This document shows positions 44,414 through 52,655 of a stretch of 52,655 nucleotides of DNA, piece by piece. Source of the DNA: JAAYYM01 sp964638005. GTDB lineage: Bacteria > Bacillota > Clostridia > Lachnospirales > Lachnospiraceae. Each line of letters starts with the position of its first letter. The first letter of the stretch is position 1. The position numbers and the translations under genes are program-made. Location: positions 1-52,655 of the forward strand of contig CAZWXS010000015.1 of assembly GCA_964638005.1 (NCBI GenBank). The letters run 5' to 3'. A model generated the notes under the pieces. The model searched no databases. It was not told the DNA's origin and saw only the letters and a list, made by a program, of their open reading frames with translations.

Positions 44414-44446
44414 CACATCTTCCTCCTCCGATTCATTTTTAAATAT

Positions 44447-44490
44447 AAAAAAGAGACCTGTGCATAACAAAAAAGTCATGCATAAGTCTC
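44447..44490 (-). terminator. Riboswitch expression-platform terminator
   Basis: Minus-strand GAGACUUAUGCAUGAC (44490-44475), loop of six U, then GUUAUGCACAGGUCUC (44468-44453): 15 of 16 positions pair, counting G-U, followed by six U (44452-44447). Its 5' arm contains the aptamer's closing strand, so ligand-bound aptamer and terminator exclude each other. It lies 34 nt before the adaptor start codon. Confidence 0.85.
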
Positions 44491-44575
44491 GTTATTTACT
44501 GTAAGCCAGATCTTTCGATCAGGATGTTGACTCACAACGTAATCAGTATCACGCTAACTACTCCCTTACCCTGTT
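44480..44575 (-). ncRNA. yybP-ykoY-type (manganese) riboswitch aptamer
   Basis: The minus strand reads AAGGGAGUAG at 44567-44558, then P2 (AGCGUGAU/AUUACGUU, 8 bp, 44555-44536), then P3 (GUGAG/CUUAC) enclosing the loop strand UCAACAU and an inner stem capped by GAAA (44535-44501). ACGAGACUU follows at 44492-44484. The GGGAGUAG, GUCAACAU, GGC and CGAGA elements in this order are those of the yybP-ykoY motif, a Mn2+-responsive ON switch. P1 (GUAAG/CUUAU) shares its 3' strand with the terminator stem just downstream. Recognised by eye, not by a covariance search. Confidence 0.8.
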
Positions 44576-44593
44576 ACTAATTTAACAATTTTT

Positions 44594-45631
44594 TTACACT
44601 TTGTCAAGCGCTTCATTTAAGGTTGCTCTCTCTTCATCCGGAAATTCAATTCCTTCATCCATAATCTGTAGCATAATATCCACAAGCGAAGCATCAAATT
44701 GTGTATTCCTGCCCTTTTCAAGTTCTCCTCTTACAACATCTGCCGGAAGGCTCTTGCGATAGGCCCTGTCTGATGTCATGGCATCATATGCATCCGCGAT
44801 ACCGACAATACGTGCATACATTGGGATTTTCTCCCCCGCAAGCCCCTTCATATATCCGTGTCCGTCATAACGTTCATGGTGATAAAGCGCACCGCCCGCC
44901 ACATCTCTGATGACCGTAATATCCTTTAATATCTCACCGCCGATCCTTGTATGTGTCTTCATGACTGCAAACTCTTCATCAGTCAACTTGCCCGGTTTGT
45001 TTAATATCTCATCCGGTATTCCGATCTTCCCTATATCATGCAGCAGCGCCAGATTGTACAGATTGGCAGCATCTTCATCGTTCCATCCGAGACGTCCTGC
45101 AATTTCCCGCGCATATTTTGCCACACGCATAGAATGCTGTCTCGTATAGACATCCTTGGCATCGACCGTATTTGCAATTGCCATGATTGCCTGTATGCTG
45201 ATGGCCTCTACTTCTTTTGTCTTCTTATATACCATCTTCTCGAGATGATTTCTGTATTCCGAAAGTTCTATCTGTGTAGCGATTCTGGCAAGTGTGATTT
45301 CAGGTGCAAACGGCTTGGTTATGAAATCCACCGCTCCCAGCTTGAAACCGGCAAGTTCGTTTTCCTTATCGGAATGTGCCGTCAGAAAAATAACAGGAAC
45401 ACCTGCAGTCTTCGGATTTTCCTTGATTTTCTTGATAGTCTCATAACCATCAAGCTCCGGCATTTCGACATCCAACAGGATCAGATCCGGTATGATCTTC
45501 TCCAAAAGCTCCAAAGCTTTCAGTCCGGACTTCGCAGGAATAACCTTGTAGGTCGCATCCAATACTTCGCTGGCATACTTCAGGTTAATGACCGTATCAT
45601 CGACAACAAGGATTACCTTTTTCGATTCCAT
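44594..45631 (-). CDS. Response regulator with HD-GYP domain (c-di-GMP phosphodiesterase-like)
   Basis: 345 residues. Receiver domain (about 1-125): VVDDT acidic pair, phosphoacceptor Asp in ILLDVEMPELDG, Thr in FLTAH, Lys in TKPF. A linker helix leads to the HD-GYP domain (about 145-345) with RQHSMRVAKYA, HDIGKIGIPDEILNKPGKL, MKTHTRIGGEIL, HHERYDGHGYMKGL and IVGIADAYDAMTSDRAYR. The name-giving Gly-Tyr-Pro is Gly-Tyr-Met here. Metal-binding HD and His residues are intact. It is probably the output of the hybrid kinase two genes upstream and acts on c-di-GMP. The AGGAG site precedes the ATG. Confidence 0.93.
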   Translation of the reverse strand: MESKKVILVVDDTVINLKYASEVLDATYKVIPAKSGLKALELLEKIIPDLILLDVEMPELDGYETIKKIKENPKTAGVPVIFLTAHSDKENELAGFKLGAVDFITKPFAPEITLARIATQIELSEYRNHLEKMVYKKTKEVEAISIQAIMAIANTVDAKDVYTRQHSMRVAKYAREIAGRLGWNDEDAANLYNLALLHDIGKIGIPDEILNKPGKLTDEEFAVMKTHTRIGGEILKDITVIRDVAGGALYHHERYDGHGYMKGLAGEKIPMYARIVGIADAYDAMTSDRAYRKSLPADVVRGELEKGRNTQFDASLVDIMLQIMDEGIEFPDEERATLNEALDKV

Positions 45632-45657
45632 GCTCCACTCTCCTTTATCCTTCGTCT

Positions 45658-46578
45658 CTATTTCTGAAATAATTCCGTACCACGCGGCACCACATAACTC
45701 ATACCGCCCTTGATCATTTCACACTGCATATGCTTGCTATGAATCATATCTCCGTCACAGTTAAACATCATATCCTTTTCATCCTTACGTCTGATTGTAA
45801 TCTTCTCTGCCTGCAGAATGATTACGGAATCACTCATCTTATCCAGTGTTCCTTTCTGAAAATATTGCATGAATCGAATCAGTCTCGTATTGGGAATTCG
45901 CTTTAGCAGCAGGATTTCCATCTTCCCATCAGTCGGATCAGCCTCCGGAAACGGACAGTATATGCCACCCATATATAAACCGTTTCCCACATAGATCATA
46001 CCATATTCACCGCTGTAATCCACACCGTCAATCTCTATCGCATAGTCAATTGACGGATTCCACAGAAAAGTGAGAAAAAACGCAATATAATAGGCAAATC
46101 CCGAACTGGCAGACATCACCAGACGCTGATTACGTGCAATACGCTCCACATTGGCTGTGATACCGGCTGACAGAAAAATTGCCGCATTAGCCCCTGTACA
46201 TTTCAAATAATCCATCTGACGTACTTCTCCGCGAATCAGATTGTCCATATTATAAAATAGTTTGCGGCTTCTTCCGAACACCTTGAGAAAATCGTTTGTC
46301 GCTCCGCATGGATAATGGGCTAACTCCACCTTACCGGGATCCTCTATCGCGGATATACAGTTATAGAAGGTTCCCGAACCTCCGCAAACATAGAAGCGGA
46401 CTTCATCCCCCTCAAAGAGCTTCAGCATCTTCTGTACCAGTTCTCTCTCATGCCCCTGCTTTTCCGTATCGAATACCAGATATTGAAAATGTTCCTTTCG
46501 CTCCAGGAATTTTCTGATACTCTCAGAACGGTCTCTGCCGCCTGCCATCGGATTAATAATGAAGATATGTATTATCAT
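45658..46578 (-). CDS. Diacylglycerol kinase-family lipid kinase-like protein
   Basis: 306 residues of the YegS/DgkB fold. The N-terminal lobe starts IHIFIINPMAGGRDR. The phosphate-binding loop is YVCGGSGTFYN, where the canonical GGDGT has Ser in place of Asp. PCGATNDFLKVFG matches the usual PxGTxNDFA region. The C-terminal beta lobe ends with DGDMIHSKHM. The Asp-to-Ser change, at a residue expected to help bind Mg-ATP, raises the question of activity. It overlaps the hybrid kinase gene by 4 bp and precedes the HD-GYP gene by 26 bp, so it is part of that signalling operon. Confidence 0.88.
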   Translation of the reverse strand: MIIHIFIINPMAGGRDRSESIRKFLERKEHFQYLVFDTEKQGHERELVQKMLKLFEGDEVRFYVCGGSGTFYNCISAIEDPGKVELAHYPCGATNDFLKVFGRSRKLFYNMDNLIRGEVRQMDYLKCTGANAAIFLSAGITANVERIARNQRLVMSASSGFAYYIAFFLTFLWNPSIDYAIEIDGVDYSGEYGMIYVGNGLYMGGIYCPFPEADPTDGKMEILLLKRIPNTRLIRFMQYFQKGTLDKMSDSVIILQAEKITIRRKDEKDMMFNCDGDMIHSKHMQCEMIKGGMSYVVPRGTELFQK

Positions 46579-49319
46579 TTCTCGCTCACTCCATCCAGTT
46601 TCTCAAGTGCCAGATCAAAATCGTACATTTCCAAATGTTCAGATATCTCTCCCAGTACTGTCTGTAAATCCTCCCGCAGTTCATATCCCTGCAGTTCCTC
46701 AATGACCTCTGACGCTGCCTTCGCTTCCCATTCTCCGATTGCCGCTCTGATATCCAGCAGCTTGGCATCCAGAAGTTCCTTTGCAATCGGCTGCTTCTCC
46801 GTCTCTGCCTTCTTAGGTTTTAATTGTTCCAAAGCCGTCTTTAACTGACTCAGCAACTGCTTGTAAGCAGCCAAAAAGCCCTCATGATGCCCTTCAATAT
46901 ATTCGGAGTTTTCTTCCTTTCCTGCCTTCTCCAACCTATATGCCTCTTCTGCGAGAATACCGGCTCCGATGCTCTTGGAGGAGCTCTTAATTCCATGGAC
47001 TTCGGTTGCATAATCCTTATGGTTCTGACTCTCATATGCCGCCATCAGCCGACCTAATGTATCTTTGGAAGAAGATACATAGATTTTAATGACTTCGTAC
47101 AAAATCGAAGTATCATCGTCACAACGCTCTAATGCTTCCTTAATGTTCAGATTTTCCACCTGTTCAAATACTCTTGCAAATTGCTCACTCGCAGGCAGAC
47201 CATTTAAGCCTGCTTCCGCTGTCTGTTCCCCGGCCGCCTCCGCTTCATCCACGTCTTCTTTACGCAGCTGCTTTTCAATCGGGATCCATTTCCGCATTAC
47301 CTGTCCCAGACGCTTGATCTCTATAGGCTTAGACAGGAAATCATCAAATCCGTTACTAAAGAACATATCCTGTACACCCTTGATTGCATTTGCAGTCAAT
47401 GCCACAACCGGAACATTCTTCATGAAATCATCTTCCACTGCTCTGATCCTGTGTACCAGTTCCACTCCGTCCATACCCGGCATCATATGATCCACGAACA
47501 AAATATCAAACTTCTTGTCCTGCTCCAATATGCTGAGCGTCTCCTCACCGCCGGTCGCTGTAACAACCTGCACTCTGTACTGACCGAGTAAGCCCTCTGC
47601 AACCTTAAGATTTGCCATGTTATCATCGATAACGAGAACACGGACATCCGGTGCATAGAATTTGGAAATCGCACTGCGCCTTGCCCGGGTCGTACTGATA
47701 TCCTCACCCTGCAGCAGCGGTATCACGGAATACAACGAAATAGGCTTATGTATATACTGGATCTTAACTCCGTCTGATTCCTGAATCATATCATCTATCT
47801 CAGCCATCGCAACCCATGAAACATTAGCATAATTTTCTGCAAGCCCATTAACCTGTTCCATCACTGTCGAATAATCAAAGAAGACAAATTCACCATTGAC
47901 ATTCTGCAGCTTTCTCTCTATATCCTGCAAACTGTCATATGCCTTAGCCTTAATCTGCAGAGAATCAAACAGATGCAGCAGACCTTCTCTATAGAACGGA
48001 TTTTCCTCATAGATATATACACACTTCTTCTCTCTATCCGTAAGAGCCTGTGAACAAGGAGTGAAGTCCCTGACACCCTGTTCTATCTCAACGAAGAATG
48101 TCGTACCGACCCCATATTCGCTCTCAAGCGTAATCGTACCATTCATCTTCTTGATCAGCTGCGAAGTAATCGCCAGACCGAGACCTGTCCCCTCAATATT
48201 CTTATTACGCTCCATATCCAACTGCGTAAACGCCGTAAAGAGCTTTGACTGGTCTTCTTCCTTGATGCCCATACCCGTATCCGAAACTTTCATCTGAAGC
48301 ATGATCTGATCGGATCCGACAACCTTGAAATCAAAGGACAATAAGATCCTGCCATGTTGTGTGAACTTCACGGCATTTGTCAGCAGATTCAGCAGTATCT
48401 GCTGAACACGCACATCATCACCATAGAGCAATGCCGGAATTTCCGGATTTACCTCAACAATGAATGCAATGTTCTTGTCACCGATTCTGGTGGTAACAAC
48501 ATTCTGAATGTCATTCATCTGTGACACAATATTATATTCCTGCTCTACCAGTTCCATCTTACCGGCTTCTATCTTAGAAAAATCCAATATATCATTGATG
48601 ATGTTCAAAAGATTGTCCGATGCGCTCTTAATCGTATTGACATACTCCGCCCCAAGCGGTGTCAGAGATGTCTGCATCAGGAGTTCGGACATACCACAGA
48701 TTGCGTTCATCGGCGTTCTGATCTCATGACTCATATTGGCAAGAAAATCTGCCTTTGCCTTGGATGCTGCCTCTGCGTCTCTTTTCTTAATCTCGACCAC
48801 TCGCAGCAGGTCATCATTACTCTGCTCCTTCTGTCGGGTCATTCTCTCAGTCGTCTTGTTCCAGCTGATCAGCATCAGCAGGATAATCTGACCCACAAAC
48901 AATGCCAGTATCTGCAGCAAAAACTCTTCATCCATCTGAAATGATGTTGCTGTCAGATAAATCAAATATACGATCGTAGAATAAATCAACAGGAACCGGC
49001 TCACTGCTATCGATTGATAGAGCGACACCAGACATGCAACCATCAGCATACCGATCTGCAGGAAATATCCCGTATCTGACATATAACTGTATATGGTCAT
49101 AAACACTGTCAGAAAAATGGATAGAACCATTCCCTGTGTCTTAGTCGATACCTTCGGGTGATAAGTCAGGAAAATCAAAATCGCAACGGAAAGGAGGATG
49201 AATATCAACAGCGCAATCGAAACATTCACCTGCTTCTGTATCACAAGAATATAGGACATCACCAGTATATAAATGAACAATATGAACTTTGCAATTGATT
49301 TTTTACGTTTTTCCTGCAT
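46575..49319 (-). CDS. Membrane hybrid histidine kinase with receiver and Hpt domains
   Basis: 914 residues. About six N-terminal transmembrane helices (residues 10-160) with no large external loop, then HisKA with the phosphoacceptor His in MSHEIRTPMNAICG and an HATPase (DTGMGIKE, GTGLGLAI). A degenerate receiver without a full acidic pocket follows (VYIYEENPFYREG, FVFFDYS), then a complete receiver (VIDDNMANLKVAEG, FVDHMMPGMDG, KPI), and a C-terminal Hpt-like domain with EVHGIKSSSKSIG. A multistep phosphorelay is implied, probably passing phosphate to the HD-GYP response regulator in the same operon. The sensed signal is probably membrane-associated but unknown. Confidence 0.93.
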   Translation of the reverse strand: MQEKRKKSIAKFILFIYILVMSYILVIQKQVNVSIALLIFILLSVAILIFLTYHPKVSTKTQGMVLSIFLTVFMTIYSYMSDTGYFLQIGMLMVACLVSLYQSIAVSRFLLIYSTIVYLIYLTATSFQMDEEFLLQILALFVGQIILLMLISWNKTTERMTRQKEQSNDDLLRVVEIKKRDAEAASKAKADFLANMSHEIRTPMNAICGMSELLMQTSLTPLGAEYVNTIKSASDNLLNIINDILDFSKIEAGKMELVEQEYNIVSQMNDIQNVVTTRIGDKNIAFIVEVNPEIPALLYGDDVRVQQILLNLLTNAVKFTQHGRILLSFDFKVVGSDQIMLQMKVSDTGMGIKEEDQSKLFTAFTQLDMERNKNIEGTGLGLAITSQLIKKMNGTITLESEYGVGTTFFVEIEQGVRDFTPCSQALTDREKKCVYIYEENPFYREGLLHLFDSLQIKAKAYDSLQDIERKLQNVNGEFVFFDYSTVMEQVNGLAENYANVSWVAMAEIDDMIQESDGVKIQYIHKPISLYSVIPLLQGEDISTTRARRSAISKFYAPDVRVLVIDDNMANLKVAEGLLGQYRVQVVTATGGEETLSILEQDKKFDILFVDHMMPGMDGVELVHRIRAVEDDFMKNVPVVALTANAIKGVQDMFFSNGFDDFLSKPIEIKRLGQVMRKWIPIEKQLRKEDVDEAEAAGEQTAEAGLNGLPASEQFARVFEQVENLNIKEALERCDDDTSILYEVIKIYVSSSKDTLGRLMAAYESQNHKDYATEVHGIKSSSKSIGAGILAEEAYRLEKAGKEENSEYIEGHHEGFLAAYKQLLSQLKTALEQLKPKKAETEKQPIAKELLDAKLLDIRAAIGEWEAKAASEVIEELQGYELREDLQTVLGEISEHLEMYDFDLALEKLDGVSEK

Positions 49320-49376
49320 AATTACACCCTTTAACTGTTAGATTGTTTTGCAGCGGCATTTTAACGACTTAGGTTC

Positions 49377-51164
49377 TTAGTCTTTTAAGTCCAGTTTGAT
49401 TTCCAGTTCCTCTAACTGCTTTTGATCAACCGTGCCCGGCGCCTCTGTCATCAGACAGGATGCATCTTTAATCTTCGGGAAAGCCATAACCTCACGGATG
49501 CTGTCAGCCTGTACCATCAGCATAACCAGTCTGTCCAATCCGAATGCCATGCCTGCGTGAGGCGGAACTCCGTACTTAAAGGCATCCAAGAGGAAACCAA
49601 ACTGCTCATATGCCTGTTCTTTTGTAAAACCAAGCTTCTCCAGCATCTTCTCCTGCACTTCATTCTGATGGATCCTGACGCTTCCGCCGCCCAGTTCCGT
49701 ACCGTTCAGCACGATATCATATGCCTTGGCTCTCGCCTTGCCCATATCGGTATCAATCAACTCCAGATCTTCTTCCATCGGCATGGTGAACGGATGATGC
49801 ATCGCCTTATAACGATTCTCTTCATCACTCCACTCAAACAGCGGAAATTCTGTTACCCACAGGAAACGGAATACGCCCGGATCAATTAGATCGAGCTGCT
49901 TTGCAACTTCTATTCTGAGGGCACCGAGTACGTCCCATACTACCTTATTCTTATCCGCCGCAAAGAAAAGCAAATCTCCCTTTTCTCCGTCCATAGCTTC
50001 TGCAAGTGCCTTCAATTCCTCTTCTGTCATGAACTTGGCAAAGGAAGATTTATAACTACCGTCCGGCTGGATTGACAGATATGCCAGTCCTTTTGCACCA
50101 TATCCCTTTGCAAACTCCACCAGAGCATCAATCTTCTTTCTCGGCATCTCCGCCTGTCCTTTTGCATTGATACCTCTTACGGAGCCGCCGTTTTCAAGTG
50201 CTCCCGTAAATACACCAAACCCACAGCCCTTCACAAGCTCTGATACATCCTTCAGTTCCATACCGAATCGCAGATCCGGTTTGTCGGAGCCAAAACGATC
50301 CATGGCCTCCTGCCATGTCATACGCTCGATCGGCAGCTTCACATCAACATCCAGGATTTCCTTAAAAATCTTCTGTATCACACCTTCATTGACTGCAATG
50401 ACATCATCTACATCCACAAAAGACATCTCAAGATCCATCTGCGTGAATTCAGGCTGTCTGTCCGCACGCAGATCCTCATCACGAAAACACTTTGCAAGCT
50501 GCATATAGCGATCGAATCCAGAACACATCAATAACTGCTTGAATAGCTGTGGTGATTGCGGCAGAGCATAGAAAGAGCCCGGATGTACGCGGCTCGGCAC
50601 CAGATAATCTCTGGCTCCCTCCGGCGTACTCTTACCTAAAATCGGTGTCTCTATCTCCAAAAATCCGTTAGCTGCATAATACTCACGCATCTTCATCGTG
50701 ATTTCGCTTCTGATTCTGAGGTTTCTCTGCAGATCGGGTCTGCGCAGATCCAGATATCTGTATTTCAGTCTTAACTCTTCCTTCGTCTTGGAATCTGCTT
50801 CTATCGGAAATGGCGGAGTCTCTGCTTCTGACAGAATGCGGAGTTCCGTTGCCCTTATTTCTATATCGCCCGTTATTAAATTCTCATTTTGTGCACCTGC
50901 ACGTTTCTCTACTTTGCCTACTACAGCAATGACAAATTCACTGCGAATCTTTTCTGCCTTTGCAAATCCAGCTTCCCCGATATCACTTGCCTCAAATATG
51001 ATCTGTAACAGCCCTGTGCGGTCACGCATATCCGTGAAAATGATACCGCCCTTATTTCTTGATTTTTGCACCCAGCCCATTACCGTAACGATCTCGCCGA
51101 CATTTTGGGCAGATACCTCCGTGCATCTGTGGGTTCGCTTGAGCCCTTTCATTGATTCAGCCAT
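49377..51164 (-). CDS. aspS: Aspartyl-tRNA synthetase
   Basis: 595 residues, the bacterial-type class II enzyme with the GAD insertion. The OB-fold anticodon domain (about 1-110) is followed by motif 1 (ETPILGKSTPEGARDYLVPSR), the flipping-loop/substrate region QSPQLFKQLLM, and motif 2 FRDEDLRADRQPEFTQMD. Motif 3 is in AGMAFGLDRLVMLM. GAGGAGA is the ribosome site. A plausible promoter TTAAAA-17-TATACT (-10 at 51230-51235 on the minus strand) lies in the 157-bp gap before it, so it need not depend on hisS. No T-box is visible in that gap. Confidence 0.97.
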   Translation of the reverse strand: MAESMKGLKRTHRCTEVSAQNVGEIVTVMGWVQKSRNKGGIIFTDMRDRTGLLQIIFEASDIGEAGFAKAEKIRSEFVIAVVGKVEKRAGAQNENLITGDIEIRATELRILSEAETPPFPIEADSKTKEELRLKYRYLDLRRPDLQRNLRIRSEITMKMREYYAANGFLEIETPILGKSTPEGARDYLVPSRVHPGSFYALPQSPQLFKQLLMCSGFDRYMQLAKCFRDEDLRADRQPEFTQMDLEMSFVDVDDVIAVNEGVIQKIFKEILDVDVKLPIERMTWQEAMDRFGSDKPDLRFGMELKDVSELVKGCGFGVFTGALENGGSVRGINAKGQAEMPRKKIDALVEFAKGYGAKGLAYLSIQPDGSYKSSFAKFMTEEELKALAEAMDGEKGDLLFFAADKNKVVWDVLGALRIEVAKQLDLIDPGVFRFLWVTEFPLFEWSDEENRYKAMHHPFTMPMEEDLELIDTDMGKARAKAYDIVLNGTELGGGSVRIHQNEVQEKMLEKLGFTKEQAYEQFGFLLDAFKYGVPPHAGMAFGLDRLVMLMVQADSIREVMAFPKIKDASCLMTEAPGTVDQKQLEELEIKLDLKD

Positions 51165-51321
51165 GCTTCATTTCTCCTCATTGTCCCACAACGTATCGTC
51201 AAATAAGCTAAAACGATTACGTTATGTTTAGTATAATATGTTGTAATACTTTTTTTAAGTTACTTTTGTCACTTTCTGCAATGACATTTCTTCAATTCTG
51301 CTACTCTGTTCTGATACTCTG

Positions 51322-52593
51322 TCATTTTAACTCTGTATTATAGAAGTCCTTGATATTTTCAGCCATATAGCCTTCCTGTATCAATTGCTCTTTCTGGAAC
51401 TTTTTATTCTTATTCATCTGTGAAACCAGTACCTGTATGCCGTTTGCCCGCTCTTTCATCGCTTCCTTCATGACTTCGCATACACGTTCTGCACTTGCTC
51501 CCTTTTCAATCAGAAACGCTTTTTTGTTCTGTGCCTGCGGTACCTTAAAGTCCTGATCCATCAAAATTGTAATGATACGCTCAAAGCCTATTGAAAAACC
51601 GCATGCCGGTGTTTGATTTCCGGTAAATTTGCCGATCATCTCATCATATCTGCCGCCGCCGGCTACACTACTGCCGAACTGCTCCATCTCAATCTCAAAA
51701 ATGGTACCTGTATAGTAAGACATTCCGCGCACCAGCGTCGGATCAAATACAATCTTGAATTCACCTGACATTGTTTCCTTGACGCTCTTAATAATCATGG
51801 ACAGATTCTCAGCCGCTTCGTCAGGAAGAAAGTCTCCCAGTTTTTCTTTCAATTTCATAACAGCTGTTTCGTCTGCGTTCTCCTGCAAATCTTCAAACAG
51901 CTCCATATATTTTGCAACAGACGCACTGTCAAATCCGCTTTCCTTTAGTTCATTTGTAACGCCTTCCATACCGATCTTGTCCATCTTATCCAGAATGATA
52001 AAGATCAGGTCATATTGATCCTGCAAAAATCCGCTGTAAGCTGCCATTGCCTTCAAGATTCTTCTGTCATTGATGCGAACCTTGAATTGCGTGAAGTCCA
52101 GTTTCCCAAGTAAAGTCGTCGTTGCGGATATCAATTCGATCTCCGCAAGCGCACTGGCATCACCAAGTATATCAATATCGCATTGTGTGAACTGACGAAA
52201 GCGTCCCTTCTGAGGTCTGTCCGCTCTCCACACACTGCCCATCTGCAATGCCTTGAACGGTGACGGAAGTTCATTTGCATGGTTGGAATAATAACGAGCC
52301 AGCGGAACGGTCAGATCATAGCGAAGTCCGCTGTCTACCAAGTCCTCTTCCTTCTCGGCTGTTTCCAGATTCAGTTTCTCTCCACGTTTCAGAATCTTAA
52401 AAATCAACTTTTCATTTTCTCCGCCCTGCTTGCTGCACAGATTCTCTATATGCTCTACACAGGGGGTTTCAATTGAGGTGAACCCAAACCCTCTGTAAGT
52501 TTCTTTGATCATTCCCATAACATAATCCCTGATCTGCATCTCCTGTGGCAGGATGTCTTTCATTCCCGTTACCGGTTTCTTACTTAGTGCCAT
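51322..52593 (-). CDS. hisS: Histidyl-tRNA synthetase
   Basis: 423 residues, class II synthetase. TGMKDILPQE near the N-terminus, motif 1 region SIETPCVEH, motif 2 RPQKGRFRQFTQCDIDILG, a His-A-type loop VRGMSYYTGTIFEIE and motif 3 PACGFSIGFERI, then the anticodon-binding domain (about 330-423). The His-A motif reads RGMSYYTG rather than the common RGLDYYTG, a divergence that places it outside the E. coli-type group. The leader upstream is only partly inside the window. The Shine-Dalgarno is displaced from the ATG by a hairpin (see separate entry). Confidence 0.96.
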   Translation of the reverse strand: MALSKKPVTGMKDILPQEMQIRDYVMGMIKETYRGFGFTSIETPCVEHIENLCSKQGGENEKLIFKILKRGEKLNLETAEKEEDLVDSGLRYDLTVPLARYYSNHANELPSPFKALQMGSVWRADRPQKGRFRQFTQCDIDILGDASALAEIELISATTTLLGKLDFTQFKVRINDRRILKAMAAYSGFLQDQYDLIFIILDKMDKIGMEGVTNELKESGFDSASVAKYMELFEDLQENADETAVMKLKEKLGDFLPDEAAENLSMIIKSVKETMSGEFKIVFDPTLVRGMSYYTGTIFEIEMEQFGSSVAGGGRYDEMIGKFTGNQTPACGFSIGFERIITILMDQDFKVPQAQNKKAFLIEKGASAERVCEVMKEAMKERANGIQVLVSQMNKNKKFQKEQLIQEGYMAENIKDFYNTELK

Positions 52594-52630
52594 TTTTGTG
52601 TCGTCGAGTAGACAGTCTCGACACTCCTTT
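52594..52630 (-). promoter_or_regulatory. hisS ribosome binding site with intervening hairpin
   Basis: On the minus strand a strong AAAGGAG (52630-52624) sits 30 nt before the hisS ATG. The gap holds a stem GTCGAG/CTCGAC with an 8-nt loop (52622-52603). When it is folded, the Shine-Dalgarno sits about 10 nt from the ATG. No in-frame start codon exists between the two. This looks like structure-assisted initiation, possibly regulated. Confidence 0.5.
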
Positions 52631-52655
52631 CACTATCATATTTGTATGAAAGGCT

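Noticed and set aside
42956..44479. Longer start for the second efflux adaptor (44479)
   Set aside because: The extra 22 codons lie in the riboswitch terminator; a strong GGAGGAGG precedes the ATG at 44413.
51165..51321. T-box leader for aspS
   Set aside because: The gap is too short and lacks the T-box sequence or a specifier-type stem.

Overview
The window reads as chromosome of an anaerobic Gram-positive Clostridia, most likely a Lachnospiraceae gut bacterium. Supporting signs are MurE with the DNPR motif of meso-diaminopimelate ligases, a PASTA kinase/PP2C pair inside the classic priA-def-fmt-rsmB-rlmN-prpC-prkC-rsgA-rpe block, fused SecDF beside a TIGR04086 membrane protein, LytTR/DUF3021 regulation, and an H-cluster-type [FeFe]-hydrogenase module. 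No lineage-specific marker fixes the genus. Most genes are on the minus strand, tightly packed and with many 1-8 bp overlaps.

Layout. 1-1525 (+): a secreted, AT-rich surface protein whose reading frame is broken. 15188-1548 (-): a long housekeeping run from priA to a UbiA prenyltransferase, a HAD phosphatase and a DUF2809 protein, interrupted by a 15-bp tandem repeat. 15421-19209 (+): a MacAB-like efflux operon with a palindromic operator, ending in a 191-bp element with 23-bp terminal inverted repeats that carries the terminator. 23437-19510 (-): STAS, cardiolipin synthase, a C_GCAxxG_C_C protein and murE. 28388-23722 (-): TIGR04086, secDF, recJ. 34167-28466 (-): a cytosolic hybrid histidine kinase with a ferredoxin/[FeFe]-hydrogenase sensor half, then a LytTR regulator, DUF3021 and an ABC-2 exporter. 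37417-34226 (-): an SbcD/SbcC-like (YhaO/YhaN-type) nuclease-ATPase pair. 37587-38906 (+): a CorC/HlyC-type membrane protein. 39805-38924 (-): metF. 44413-39907 (-): a second adaptor/ABC/FtsX efflux operon, preceded by a yybP-ykoY-type (manganese) riboswitch with a terminator. 49319-44594 (-): a membrane hybrid kinase, a diacylglycerol-kinase-like protein and an HD-GYP response regulator. 52593-49377 (-): hisS and aspS.

The two most notable systems are (1) the hydrogenase-like sensor kinase followed by a LytTR regulator and an ABC exporter. An 11-bp direct repeat with a 21-bp period lies at the predicted exporter promoter and suggests a complete redox- or H2-sensing circuit. (2) The yybP-ykoY-type riboswitch in front of a MacAB-like exporter, which suggests metal-responsive control of an ABC efflux system. 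Both functional readings are inferences from motifs and context.
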